From Marinomonas arctica (GTDB lineage Bacteria; Pseudomonadota; Gammaproteobacteria; Pseudomonadales; Marinomonadaceae), in contig NZ_QHJF01000027.1 in assembly GCF_003259225.1 (NCBI RefSeq), positions 40,261-104,260 of the forward strand: 64,000 nucleotides of DNA, in the 5' to 3' direction. Positions within the stretch are counted from its first letter, which is position 1. Every line of letters starts with the position of its first letter. The notes under the pieces were generated by a model. That model saw only the letters and a program-made list of their open reading frames with translations. It searched no databases and had not been told where the DNA came from. The position numbers and the translations under genes are program-made. Positions 43,652 to 51,568 of this stretch are shown here, piece after piece.

Positions 43652-43840
43652 TTACCTCCTATAATCACGCGCACTTAGCTTTTCTTGCAACCACGCTACA
43701 ACCTCCCCTTCAACCCAAGCAACTGCCCTAGGCCCTAGCTGAATTGGCTTAGGGAAATTGCCTTTTGACATGTAAGCGTAAATGGATGATCTAGATAGCC
43801 CTGTAGTGTTGATGACTTCGTTTAATTTCATGACTCGCAT
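43652..43840 (-). CDS. AlpA-family regulator / excisionase-like protein
   Basis: 62-residue DNA-binding protein of the AlpA/prophage CP4-57 regulator family: MKLNEVINTTGLSRSSIYAYMSKGNFPKPIQLGPRAVAWVEGEVVAWLQEK is the full domain. AlpA-type proteins activate P4-like integrase genes and act in excision, so it may control the integrase at 26.5 kb. Start at ATG 43840 (MRVMKLNEV); the frame opens nine codons earlier. Confidence 0.88.
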   Translation of the reverse strand: MRVMKLNEVINTTGLSRSSIYAYMSKGNFPKPIQLGPRAVAWVEGEVVAWLQEKLSARDYRR

Positions 43841-43968
43841 TTTGATGCCCTCGTATTGGTTCATCAAATTGCGGGGCTGTATTTTTTGTCTGAAGACTCA
43901 TCACATTTCAAAAAAATTCAGATCTACATCATCCCCTTGATGATACAAACCAAATCAAGGAGCAACCT

Positions 43969-44430
43969 ATGACCACTTACCCTTTTACCTACAGAACGAA
44001 ACAAGATGTGCTTGAGGCCGCAGCAAGCATCATTAAAGAACACTTTCGACGCGAAGGTGGCGAATACACCAGCGCCACAGAAGCTCAGAGATTCCTTATG
44101 ACCAAATTATCCTGTCGTGACCAAGAAGTATTTGCCATATTACTACTTGATTCGCAGCATCGTTTGATTGCTTATAAAGAGCTTTTCTTTGGCACCATTG
44201 ATTCCGCCTCTGTCTACCCAAGAGAAATTGTTAAAGTCGCTTTAGCTCATAATGCAGCAGCGGTTATTTTATCGCATAACCACCCATCAGGAATTACCCT
44301 TCCATCCCAAGCAGACATACAGATCACAGAACGAATAAAGAAAGCATTAGAGCTTATTGATATCAGAACCCTCGACCACATTATTGTGGGCGAGGATTCG
44401 TATTCACTGGCTGGAAATGGGTATCTGTAG
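43969..44430 (+). CDS. RadC-like JAB-domain protein
   Basis: 153 residues consisting of the JAMM/MPN+ domain only, as in the short RadC paralogues (YeeS/YkfG type) of prophages and islands; the helix-hairpin-helix half of chromosomal RadC is absent. The metal-site motif SHNHPSGITLPSQAD near 101-115 has both His and the Asp. The family's role is unclear despite the DNA-repair name. ATG follows AAGGAG. Divergent from the AlpA-like gene and convergent with the Gp2-like gene across a shared terminator. Confidence 0.9.
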   Translation: MTTYPFTYRTKQDVLEAAASIIKEHFRREGGEYTSATEAQRFLMTKLSCRDQEVFAILLLDSQHRLIAYKELFFGTIDSASVYPREIVKVALAHNAAAVILSHNHPSGITLPSQADIQITERIKKALELIDIRTLDHIIVGEDSYSLAGNGYL

Positions 44431-44433
44431 TCA

Positions 44434-44465
44434 AAAATCACGGGGCATTTCAGCCCCGTGATTTT
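44434..44465. terminator. Bidirectional terminator between radC-like and Gp2-like genes
   Basis: Perfect 13-bp stem AAAATCACGGGGC (44434-44446) with 44453-44465, 6-base loop, A-run before and T-run inside the right arm. Serves both convergent genes. Confidence 0.85.
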
Positions 44466-44501
44466 AAAAATGCTTAAATATATATTATCTTCAAAAAACA
44501 A

Positions 44502-45113
44502 CTAAAGCCGACTACACCCAAAGCTTCTACGCCCATCGCCGTAACATTTAGTAGCATTTTTCGCAAAGTAACTGAGCCGATAAAATAAATCCGAATAATT
44601 TTTCAAATAATCCTCTTTGTTTAAATCTAGGTAGTATGTACCATTTTTGGGAAAATGAACTAACCCATCAATTGGTGTTTTTGACGCACCCAGCGCACTA
44701 ACCCAAGCCAACTTGATCCTAGATGCCATGTTCCCCTCCCATTTGTCATAGTTGCCCAAAATAGAATAAGCGTCCTTATTAACCAATATAACGCAATGAA
44801 AGTGATCTGATTTGGACGAGTCACGCTCTCTAACCCATACATACTGAAGATTATGGAAGTGAACCCTTTGTCCCTCGCGCATTAGTTTTTTTTCTTTGGC
44901 TTTTAGTTGTGCTTTTAAGGATTCAAAGAAGCGGGTAATCACCTTATCACTCTGGTTAGTTACCCCTTCAGGAAACCGTAAATCAAAACGGAATGCCGCT
45001 ACTCTTGCCGATCTCTGAACACTCGACTGAATGATTTGATGAATTAATCTTAAGTATCTTTCGTTAGATTCTTCCAATGGGCTATGGATATGAAAATCAT
45101 TGTAGTAATGCAT
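44502..45113 (-). CDS. Inovirus Gp2 / YagK-YfjJ domain protein
   Basis: 203 residues of the YagK/YfjJ (inovirus Gp2-like) family, common in P4-like islands and thought to relate to rolling-circle replication initiators. The HFHCVILVNKDAYSILGNY segment corresponds to an HUH-like metal motif (His-x-His), and the C-terminal half has the family ending YLDLNKEDYLKNYSDLFYRLSYFAK. No clear catalytic Tyr can be assigned. Start at ATG 45113 (MHYYNDFHIHS); eleven further codons upstream are open but lack a better site. Suggests the island can replicate or nick its own DNA after excision (inference). Confidence 0.75.
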   Translation of the reverse strand: MHYYNDFHIHSPLEESNERYLRLIHQIIQSSVQRSARVAAFRFDLRFPEGVTNQSDKVITRFFESLKAQLKAKEKKLMREGQRVHFHNLQYVWVRERDSSKSDHFHCVILVNKDAYSILGNYDKWEGNMASRIKLAWVSALGASKTPIDGLVHFPKNGTYYLDLNKEDYLKNYSDLFYRLSYFAKNATKCYGDGRRSFGCSRL

Positions 45114-45447
45114 GTGTCTTACCTCTTGTTGTGGTTTATCCCACATAAGAGAAGACGTGTAATTTCTTACTTTGCTTGGTGGCTATATATATTATTAAAC
45201 CGACAAGCCAAATTCTAAAAATCGTCATCAGGAGGATGACTATGCTACCTACGTGTTTGAATAATCTTTTAAAAGCCACTCTGACATTAGACATAGGCTG
45301 AAATCGCCCTAATCGCCCTAGAAGTAGCTATTTATGGCAAATACAGCTTAATATAGTAGCCTTATAATTCACTATCAATCTACTGAAAAACGACTTATTA
45401 TCGATTCATAATTTTCTTATAATTTACTAAGTAATTAGGCTTATGCA
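45114..45447. other. Intergenic region with a 19-residue mini-frame
   Basis: 334 bases between divergent genes. At 45242-45301 lies a frame of 19 residues (MLPTCLNNLLKATLTLDIG) preceded by AGGAGG with ideal spacing. A tandem ATCGCCCTA pair is at about 45303-45320. The AT-rich segment after it should hold the promoter of the 45448 gene. Nothing else is seen. Confidence 0.5.
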
Positions 45448-46446
45448 ATGGTTGTATACAAGAAATCTACCGAACACAATCACTATTTTACTAGGCGTGA
45501 ATGCTTGTATTTAGCCATCTTTCCATTCTTTAGACGCGGCGAATCAATACCGATCCCACACACTCAAATAGACAACCCCATAAGCTATTTGGGTACAGAC
45601 CTATCTGCAATGAACCAAAGAGTTTTCAGCCACTACAACCTTTTCGATGAAACTGTAAACCGTTACCTTCTGAAAGAACTTAAACTATATTGTGCAAATG
45701 GAATCTGCCCTGAAGATGAGGTTAAGTGGCTATTTAGCGCAACACCCTTTGAGCTTCTCTTTATTGACAATGACGTGACTCAGGGATTTAACCTATCTCT
45801 CGGATCTCAGACACAGCCCATCGCATTTTCGATTGGTACAGCCTCCTACCTATGCCAGTCAGGATACCCTCCTCTATCCATTCACTGGAGCGAAGAGTAC
45901 TTAGCCACGAGAATTGTTCTCCTGATCGATTTATGTCTTTCAGGTACCGTTGAAGGTAAAATTACATTGCTAAATAATCTCAAGCAAAAAGCACAAACGG
46001 CCAGAGGTAAAATATCAGGCACTTTGCACCTAAAAGATGGGATTCAAGAAGAGCTACTATCAGAATTTACATCCTGGATTTGTAACTATCAAAACAAGTT
46101 CTATACGGAGAAATATCAGATACAAAATTTGCTAATAATACAGCCAGAAACTGATAAATACGCTTTAGATAAGATGCTAGCAAACTGCATGATCAAAGCA
46201 ATGGCAATGCCTAGTTTGTATGACCTCTTTGAGCTTAAAGTCAAAGGAGCCTGGTCTCAAAAAAAGCACAAGATTAAAAATGTCAAAAAGGTTGCACGGA
46301 ACTACAGCTTTGACAAAGACACAATTGAAATGCTTAATGAGTTAGCGAAACATCGTGGTAGATCAAAGACAGAAACACTAGAATCGTTGATTAATGAGGC
46401 TCACACAGAATATCGTATTAACGTAAAAAAACCGAATAGAGGTTAA
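45448..46446 (+). CDS. Unrecognised 332-residue island protein with RHH-like C-terminus
   Basis: No family recognised. The body (1-270) is mixed helical/sheet without signal peptide or membrane segment. The last ~60 residues are basic and then carry YSFDKDTIEMLNELAKHRGRSKTETLESLINEA, which has the spacing of a ribbon-helix-helix or similar DNA-binding module. Found opposite the integrase end, next to the attachment site, it could be an island replication, maintenance or excision regulator. Its stop lies in the loop of a strong terminator, and the right arm-type site follows 17 bases later. Confidence 0.7.
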   Translation: MVVYKKSTEHNHYFTRRECLYLAIFPFFRRGESIPIPHTQIDNPISYLGTDLSAMNQRVFSHYNLFDETVNRYLLKELKLYCANGICPEDEVKWLFSATPFELLFIDNDVTQGFNLSLGSQTQPIAFSIGTASYLCQSGYPPLSIHWSEEYLATRIVLLIDLCLSGTVEGKITLLNNLKQKAQTARGKISGTLHLKDGIQEELLSEFTSWICNYQNKFYTEKYQIQNLLIIQPETDKYALDKMLANCMIKAMAMPSLYDLFELKVKGAWSQKKHKIKNVKKVARNYSFDKDTIEMLNELAKHRGRSKTETLESLINEAHTEYRINVKKPNRG

Positions 46447-46459
46447 TCTATTCGGTTTT
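46428..46459 (+). terminator. Terminator at the right end of the island
   Basis: Perfect 13-bp stem AAAACCGAATAGA (46428-46440) with 46447-46459, loop GGTTAA that contains the stop codon of the 332-residue gene. Ends the island's last transcript before tRNA-Ser. Confidence 0.85.
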
Positions 46460-46462
46460 CTA

Positions 46463-46485
46463 TTGATGTACTTTTTGATGTACAA
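46463..46485. promoter_or_regulatory. Right arm-type site (double TTGATGTAC)
   Basis: TTGATGTACT-TT-TTGATGTACAA, 21 of 23 bases shared with 26427-26449. Six bases from attR. Same interpretation as the left copy: recombinase or excisionase arm site. Confidence 0.55.
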
Positions 46486-46490
46486 ATTGT

Positions 46491-46540
46491 AAAATCACTC
46501 TGTAACCCTTGATTTTACTGGGATAATGGCGGTGAGCAAG
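46491..46540. repeat. attR: right 50-bp direct repeat overlapping tRNA-Ser
   Basis: Identical to 26258-26307. Its last 14 bases are the tRNA-Ser 3' end including the encoded CCA, so integration rebuilt the tRNA gene. Confidence 0.93.
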
Positions 46541-46614
46541 AGATTCGAACTCTTGATGCCTTTCGACATACACGCTTTCCAGGCGTGCTCCTTCGGCCAC
46601 TCGGACAGCTCACC
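46527..46614 (-). tRNA. tRNA-Ser (GGA)
   Basis: 88-base tRNA read leftward: acceptor GGTGAGC pairs with GCTCACC, then G and an encoded CCA. Anticodon loop CTGGAAA gives GGA (codons UCC/UCU). It has the long variable arm of class II tRNAs (TGTCGAAAGGCA) and the T-loop TTCGAAT. It is the integration site of the island. Confidence 0.97.
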
Positions 46615-46705
46615 AAAACTTTTATACGCAGTGCGTAATTTGTGCGCGTATATTAATTATGAAGGCTAGAGATTGCAACCCATTTTTAAAAATAAACCTT
46701 AAAAA

Positions 46706-47272
46706 TTAATCTCTTACCCATGTTAGGTGCGACTCAATATCAACTTCAGGGATAAAAGCTGGTTTTTCATTGGGCGTACCGACGTAGATTAAGCCTACAA
46801 TTTGATCATTTTCATGCAAGTTTAATAATTCTTTGGTTTTTTGCGTGAAGCATGCAGGGCCACTTCGCCACATGGCACCATATCCTAGTGCATTTAATCC
46901 CAATAAAACCTGCTGAGCTGCCGCGGAAGTGGCCATCACCTGCTCTATCGCTGGCACTTTGGGATGAGATTGAATTTTGGCATAAATCAGAAGCACGGCT
47001 GGAGCACGGTAGGCTTTTTTAATAAAGCCTTCTTTTTTGCTCTCTGGCATTGACTCCACTTCAGATAAAGCGTGATGCCAGTAGATTTGCCCTAACTTCT
47101 CGCGCCCTTCTCCTTCGAAGATACAAAATCGCCATGGTTTAAGGTTCCCATGATCCGCCGCACGGCTTGCCGCACTCAAAACCAATTCCCACTCCTCTTC
47201 AGTCGGCGCTGGTGCATTAAGAGCAGGCTGAGAAACACGATTGCGCATAAAGCGTATAAATTCTTTGTTCAT
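46706..47272 (-). CDS. Nitroreductase family protein (YdjA-like)
   Basis: FMN-dependent NAD(P)H oxidoreductase of the nitroreductase fold, 188 residues from ATG 47272 (MNKEFIRFMRNRVSQP). The short form with DHGNLKPWRF near 45 (FMN-binding region) and GLIYVGTPNEKPAF near the C-terminus matches YdjA, the minimal nitroreductase. Substrate unknown. Ten further upstream codons are open but unlike the family. Divergent from the coiled-coil gene. Confidence 0.88.
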   Translation of the reverse strand: MNKEFIRFMRNRVSQPALNAPAPTEEEWELVLSAASRAADHGNLKPWRFCIFEGEGREKLGQIYWHHALSEVESMPESKKEGFIKKAYRAPAVLLIYAKIQSHPKVPAIEQVMATSAAAQQVLLGLNALGYGAMWRSGPACFTQKTKELLNLHENDQIVGLIYVGTPNEKPAFIPEVDIESHLTWVRD

Positions 47273-47383
47273 AAAATATTTTATTCCGTTAACATGAGGC
47301 AAAGCGTATATTTAAAGTGCATTTTGCCATTGCTTAATGATAATGAATATCACAATCGTCAGTTTAAGGTCTAGGGGTTTTTT

Positions 47384-48892
47384 ATGCAAAAGTGGCTAAT
47401 TTGGATGTTGATAGAATTAAGCACTCTTTTACTCTTGGGCAGCCTTATATTTTTGTGGTTATCACACACCCTCGGCAAAAAAATTGAGCAAGAAAAAAAA
47501 AGAGTCGCTGAAACCACGAACGATTTCACTATATCTAATGAGTCTGTTTATTATAAAAGGCTAGCGCACTATATCAACACGCAAATTCAATTCGCCGCGA
47601 ATGCTATTTCTCCTGGAAAAACTAGTGTACATGAGACAAATAAGCTAAAAATATGGGGGACCCTACTAAAAGCAGAGAGAGCAATTCTCTTGAACCAAGT
47701 TAGCGATAGGCCGAAGCCTATCTTAAATCGTTTTTTATCCAGTTTACTCTACGCGTTATCCGCTACGAAGTTACAAACAGCCAAGCCTGATGAATTGCAA
47801 CAAAACCTCAAAGACATGGAAAGTGAGTTCTTCCAGACTGCTGAGTTACTGATAACAAAAGAGTCCCTCACAAAAAGACAAGCTCTTCTAAACGAAGATT
47901 TACGCAAAAATATAGGTAGAACCCAAAAACGTGTTCAGCAGCTCGATATGAAACAGGAAGAGCAAAAACGACTAGAAACGGAAATTAATCAACTGACCAT
48001 AAAAATCAAGCTCTTGGAACACTGCAGAAGCGAAAACCTCAGTCTCTCGTCAGATTTTAACTTGGAGATACCTATTGCTCAAACAATAGAAAAGAAAATT
48101 CGCGATGAATCTTTTAAACAAATATCGAGTTTAAACAGTCTTTCCAATCGTCAAAAAATGGTCATTGATCAGCTTAAATCTGAAATTAAAAAAGCTCAGA
48201 AAGATGGCAATACAACCAATTCGTTAGAAGCACAAAAAGTCGCTATCGCAAAATTGCAACGCATCTCAGACGAGTCTCAAATGCTAATATTACAGCTTGA
48301 ATTAGAGCTAAAAACATCTAATTTATCGATCATCTCGTTAAAAGAGGATATTAGCGCCAAAGATGCAAAACTTGCTGAAATAGAACGACAACTTGCTAGT
48401 AGCAACGAGACAGCCATAGGCAACCTTAAAGTGCTTAACGCAAATAAAAAAGAAACGCTTGACTCTCTTCGAGATGAACTCAATACAGCGCTTGAGAATA
48501 GATCAACTGACAGCCTTATCGAACAAGATAAAGACACAAAAATGCTTGAGCGACTTCTCCACGAATCGGAAACCTGCGTCACCTTATTGGCTCAAGAGCT
48601 GGATATTGCAGAAGACACCAATGATCAGTTAAAACAAAAAATTGAACGTCTTGCTTTAAGTAAAAATATGGTCTCATCAAAACTATCCAGACCACTTTTT
48701 GAGCAACGAGAAAGGAATAGACAGTTAGTTTTAATAACCACGGAATTAAAAAATAAAGTGTTAAAGATGGCGTCCAACAAAGATTATCAAGCTCTTAGGG
48801 TAAGCTACAACAAAAAGAGTCTAGAATGCGATCGTTTACAGCTGGCGTTTTCTGATTTAGAAATGAAATATTTGGGGACGCTAAACGAATAG
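47384..48892 (+). CDS. Unrecognised membrane-anchored coiled-coil protein
   Basis: 502 residues: one N-terminal membrane helix (LIWMLIELSTLLLLGSLIFLWL, about 4-27), then long charged helices that read as coiled coil from about 150 to 480 with a break near 215-235. No enzyme motif. Topology suggests a cytoplasmic coiled-coil domain tethered to the inner membrane. No family recognised; the layout recalls cell-envelope or division scaffold proteins, but that is speculation. Lies between divergent nitroreductase and convergent nadA in core chromosome. Confidence 0.75.
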   Translation: MQKWLIWMLIELSTLLLLGSLIFLWLSHTLGKKIEQEKKRVAETTNDFTISNESVYYKRLAHYINTQIQFAANAISPGKTSVHETNKLKIWGTLLKAERAILLNQVSDRPKPILNRFLSSLLYALSATKLQTAKPDELQQNLKDMESEFFQTAELLITKESLTKRQALLNEDLRKNIGRTQKRVQQLDMKQEEQKRLETEINQLTIKIKLLEHCRSENLSLSSDFNLEIPIAQTIEKKIRDESFKQISSLNSLSNRQKMVIDQLKSEIKKAQKDGNTTNSLEAQKVAIAKLQRISDESQMLILQLELELKTSNLSIISLKEDISAKDAKLAEIERQLASSNETAIGNLKVLNANKKETLDSLRDELNTALENRSTDSLIEQDKDTKMLERLLHESETCVTLLAQELDIAEDTNDQLKQKIERLALSKNMVSSKLSRPLFEQRERNRQLVLITTELKNKVLKMASNKDYQALRVSYNKKSLECDRLQLAFSDLEMKYLGTLNE

Positions 48893-48909
48893 CAATCCCC
48901 ATTGAATGC

Positions 48910-49959
48910 TTAACGCTGAACTTGAAAATTCAACATGCGCTGTAATGGAATCAACGCTTTCACTCTCGTTTCTTCTGGTACATGAATCTCACCAGAACCA
49001 TCCCTCAGAGAGTTACGAAGCATTTCCAAACTGTTTAATGCCATCCAAGGACAATGCGCACAACTACGGCAATTTGCCCCAGAGCCAGCGGTAGGCGCCT
49101 CGATGAAACGCTTCTGCGGAGAGGCTTGCTTCATTTTATAAAAAATACCTCTATCGGTGGCAACAATAAAAGTATCATTTGGCATATTCTTTGACGCATT
49201 TAAGAGCTGTGATGTTGAACCGACAACATCCGCCACTTCGACAACCGATTCAGGGGATTCAGGATGAACAAGAACAGCGGCATCTGGATAAATAGATTTT
49301 AAATCTAAAATTCCTTTTGCTTTAAACTCCTCATGCACAATACAAGCGCCATCCCACAGAATCATGTCAGCGCCCGTTTCTCGTTGAATATAGCCGCCAA
49401 GGTGTTGATCAGGCGCCCAAATAATTTTTTCACCTTGATCAACGAGATGATTCACTACATCCAGAGCAATACTAGAGGTAACAACCCAATCCGCACGTGC
49501 TTTAACCGCTGCTGATGTGTTTGCATACACAACAACCTTACGATCTGGATATTGGTCACAAAAAGCAGAAAATTCGTCAATAGGACAGCCAATGTCTAGT
49601 GAGCAAGTGGCTTCTAACGTTGGCATTAAAATGGTTTTCTCTGGGCTTAATATTTTGGCCGTTTCACCCATGAATTTAACACCAGCAACAACCAATGTTT
49701 TAGCTTCATGATTGGCACCAAAACGCGCCATCTCTAACGAATCAGCAATGATTCCGCCAGTCTCTTCAGCTAATTCTTGAATAGCATCTTCTGTATAGTA
49801 ATGAGCTACCAATACAGCATTCTTTTGCTTAAGCAAAGACTTGATCTCTTCACGAATTTCATCGTCATCGACAGATTGTATTTCAAGACTTTTTTCGGCT
49901 TCAGATAGGTATCTTTGAACAGTGTCGCGAAGTGCTGCTTTATCGTAAAGTTTAGACAT
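48910..49959 (-). CDS. nadA: Quinolinate synthase NadA
   Basis: 4Fe-4S enzyme that condenses iminoaspartate with dihydroxyacetone phosphate to quinolinate in NAD synthesis. 349 residues. Cluster cysteines are visible in [10 protein letters not shown] (~120) and [15 protein letters not shown] near the C-terminus, with substrate motifs [11 protein letters not shown] near 54 and [11 protein letters not shown] near 146. Lies just downstream of the two tRNA-Lys genes and the tol-pal cluster, a conserved order in many gammaproteobacteria. Confidence 0.96.
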   Translation of the reverse strand: MSKLYDKAALRDTVQRYLSEAEKSLEIQSVDDDEIREEIKSLLKQKNAVLVAHYYTEDAIQELAEETGGIIADSLEMARFGANHEAKTLVVAGVKFMGETAKILSPEKTILMPTLEATCSLDIGCPIDEFSAFCDQYPDRKVVVYANTSAAVKARADWVVTSSIALDVVNHLVDQGEKIIWAPDQHLGGYIQRETGADMILWDGACIVHEEFKAKGILDLKSIYPDAAVLVHPESPESVVEVADVVGSTSQLLNASKNMPNDTFIVATDRGIFYKMKQASPQKRFIEAPTAGSGANCRSCAHCPWMALNSLEMLRNSLRDGSGEIHVPEETRVKALIPLQRMLNFQVQR

Positions 49960-50001
49960 ATCATTACCCCTTAAGAAACTGGGAGCGGAATGAGTGTTTT
50001 T

Positions 50002-50077
50002 TGGTGGGTCGTACTGGATTCGAACCAGTGACCAATTGATTAAAAGTCAACTGCTCTACCAACTGAGCTAACGACCC
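50002..50077 (-). tRNA. tRNA-Lys (UUU), copy 1
   Basis: 76 bases, leftward: GGGTCGT acceptor pairs with ACGACCC, encoded ACCA end, anticodon loop CTTTTAA (UUU), T-loop TTCGAAT. Identical to the copy at 50105-50180. Confidence 0.97.
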
Positions 50078-50104
50078 AAAAATCACAAAAGGAATAAAAC
50101 ATGT

Positions 50105-50180
50105 TGGTGGGTCGTACTGGATTCGAACCAGTGACCAATTGATTAAAAGTCAACTGCTCTACCAACTGAGCTAACGACCC
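50105..50180 (-). tRNA. tRNA-Lys (UUU), copy 2
   Basis: Same 76-base sequence as copy 1, 27 bases apart. The pair would be co-transcribed leftward, probably as the tail of the tol-pal region. Confidence 0.97.
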
Positions 50181-50221
50181 AACGGGTTGCGTATAATACA
50201 GAGCCCGCTGAGGAATGCAAG

Positions 50222-51004
50222 CTATTTAATTTTACTTAAATAACCAGCCGCTAGTTGAGCAGCTTTTGTATCAGGAAAACGCCTGATAACATCCTGTAAG
50301 TACAACTTAGCATTTGCAGTATCACCAATCTGATCGCTAACAGTGCCTAACTTGTACAATGCGTCTTGTTCTTTGCTATGACCTGGAAAACGTTGAATCA
50401 CAGTAGAAAAAGCGTCTAATGCTTCTCTAGATTTCCCTTGAACTAATTTCACTTCACCTAACCAATAATAACCATTTCCGGTTAGAGAATTATTAGGATA
50501 GGAATTCACAAAATTAGCAAAAGCGGTCTCAGCTTGATCAAATTGTCTTTCACGAATCAAGTTGTACGCATTGTCGTAGGTTTGTTGAGCCTCTTCAGTG
50601 GGTGGCTGCAGACTAACAGGCGCTAGAGGAGAAGTAACGAGTGTATTAATGGGAGTGTTTTCTATTTCATCGGGTATCTGTTCTATCTGCGCAATCGGAG
50701 CAACTGAATTATTCGGCTCAATTGCAGGAGCTGACATCAGTATTGATATGCGTTTATCAAGATCAATATAACGATCCCTTTGACTCTCTTTCATTAGCCT
50801 TAATTCATGCCCCTGCTCTTCCACTTGTCCACGAAGGCTCTGAACCTCCTGTTGCAGTGTTTCCAATTGAAAGAGTAAGTCAGCAGCGGCGTTGGCTGAC
50901 AGGCCACCGCCGCTACTTACTTGCGGAATTTCAGCCATTGCTAATGGTGCTGTGAAACACAGCACCATCGCAAAAGAGTGAATTTTCACATCTTTGTAGA
51001 ACAT
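50222..51004 (-). CDS. cpoB: Tol-Pal accessory protein CpoB (YbgF)
   Basis: Periplasmic protein that couples peptidoglycan synthesis to Tol-driven outer-membrane constriction. 260 residues: signal peptide (to AMA, ~24), N-terminal trimerising coiled coil (about 40-90), linker, and TPR domain (about 140-258; AYNLIRERQFDQAETAFANFV). Start overlaps the pal stop by one base. Last protein gene of the tol unit. Confidence 0.95.
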   Translation of the reverse strand: MFYKDVKIHSFAMVLCFTAPLAMAEIPQVSSGGGLSANAAADLLFQLETLQQEVQSLRGQVEEQGHELRLMKESQRDRYIDLDKRISILMSAPAIEPNNSVAPIAQIEQIPDEIENTPINTLVTSPLAPVSLQPPTEEAQQTYDNAYNLIRERQFDQAETAFANFVNSYPNNSLTGNGYYWLGEVKLVQGKSREALDAFSTVIQRFPGHSKEQDALYKLGTVSDQIGDTANAKLYLQDVIRRFPDTKAAQLAAGYLSKIK

Positions 51005-51549
51005 TATTCGTAACGTACTTCAACTCGACGGTTTAACTGCCAAGCATTGCTATCATGACCGAAGGCAACAGGAACTTCTTCACCAAAACTTACTGTTTCA
51101 ATTTGTGAAGCAGCAACGCCTTGGATAGTCAAATAACGGCTAATTGCTTTAGCACGACGCTCACCAAGAGCCATGTTGTATTCACGAGTGCCACGCTCAT
51201 CAGCATGACCTTCTAAAACAACACGCGCATCTGGATTTGATACAAGGTATGCCGCATGTTTAGCCAAAGCTTCACGAGATTCTGGGCGTACAATTGATTT
51301 ATCAAAATCAAAGTAGAACACAGTCTCTACACCTGCCAAAGAATCCATGCCTGTATCTTTGTCTTCAACAATAACGCTAGTCGTAGCGTTATCTTGACCA
51401 GCACCGTATGCTGAATCAGTGTTTGCTGCTGAATTTGCATCTTCAGCAACAGTTGAAGAATCAGTATCAGTTGCTGTTGTGCTACAACCCGCGATCCAAG
51501 CTGCAGACAATCCAATTACAGCAAACTTACCTAGTTTGTTTACACTCAT
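51004..51549 (-). CDS. pal: Peptidoglycan-associated lipoprotein Pal
   Basis: Outer-membrane lipoprotein that binds peptidoglycan and TolB. 181 residues: lipobox IAGC (Cys22), Ser/Thr/Asp-rich linker, OmpA-like domain (about 75-180) with VVLEGHADERGTREYNMALGERRAKA, the diaminopimelate-binding signature. Follows tolB. Confidence 0.97.
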   Translation of the reverse strand: MSVNKLGKFAVIGLSAAWIAGCSTTATDTDSSTVAEDANSAANTDSAYGAGQDNATTSVIVEDKDTGMDSLAGVETVFYFDFDKSIVRPESREALAKHAAYLVSNPDARVVLEGHADERGTREYNMALGERRAKAISRYLTIQGVAASQIETVSFGEEVPVAFGHDSNAWQLNRRVEVRYE

Positions 51550-51568
51550 TATTCACTCCTCAATGTCT

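Larger units (their letters stand above)
26258..46540. mobile_element. Genomic island integrated at tRNA-Ser(GGA)
   Basis: About 20.2 kb between perfect 50-bp direct repeats, the right one overlapping the 3' end of an intact tRNA-Ser gene. It has a P4-type tyrosine integrase at one end, and AlpA-like, RadC-like and Gp2/YagK-like genes usual for P4-like satellites and integrative islands. Cargo is a restriction/Septu-like operon, a HicA-like/ankyrin pair and a zeta-toxin-like kinase. No structural phage genes or conjugation machinery are seen, so transfer would need a helper. The integrase lies at the end far from the tRNA, the less usual arrangement. Confidence 0.92.

Noticed and set aside
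50002..50180. Two tRNA-Lys copies as the edge of another island.
   Set aside because: No integrase or direct repeat beyond the tRNAs themselves; neighbours are core genes in conserved order.
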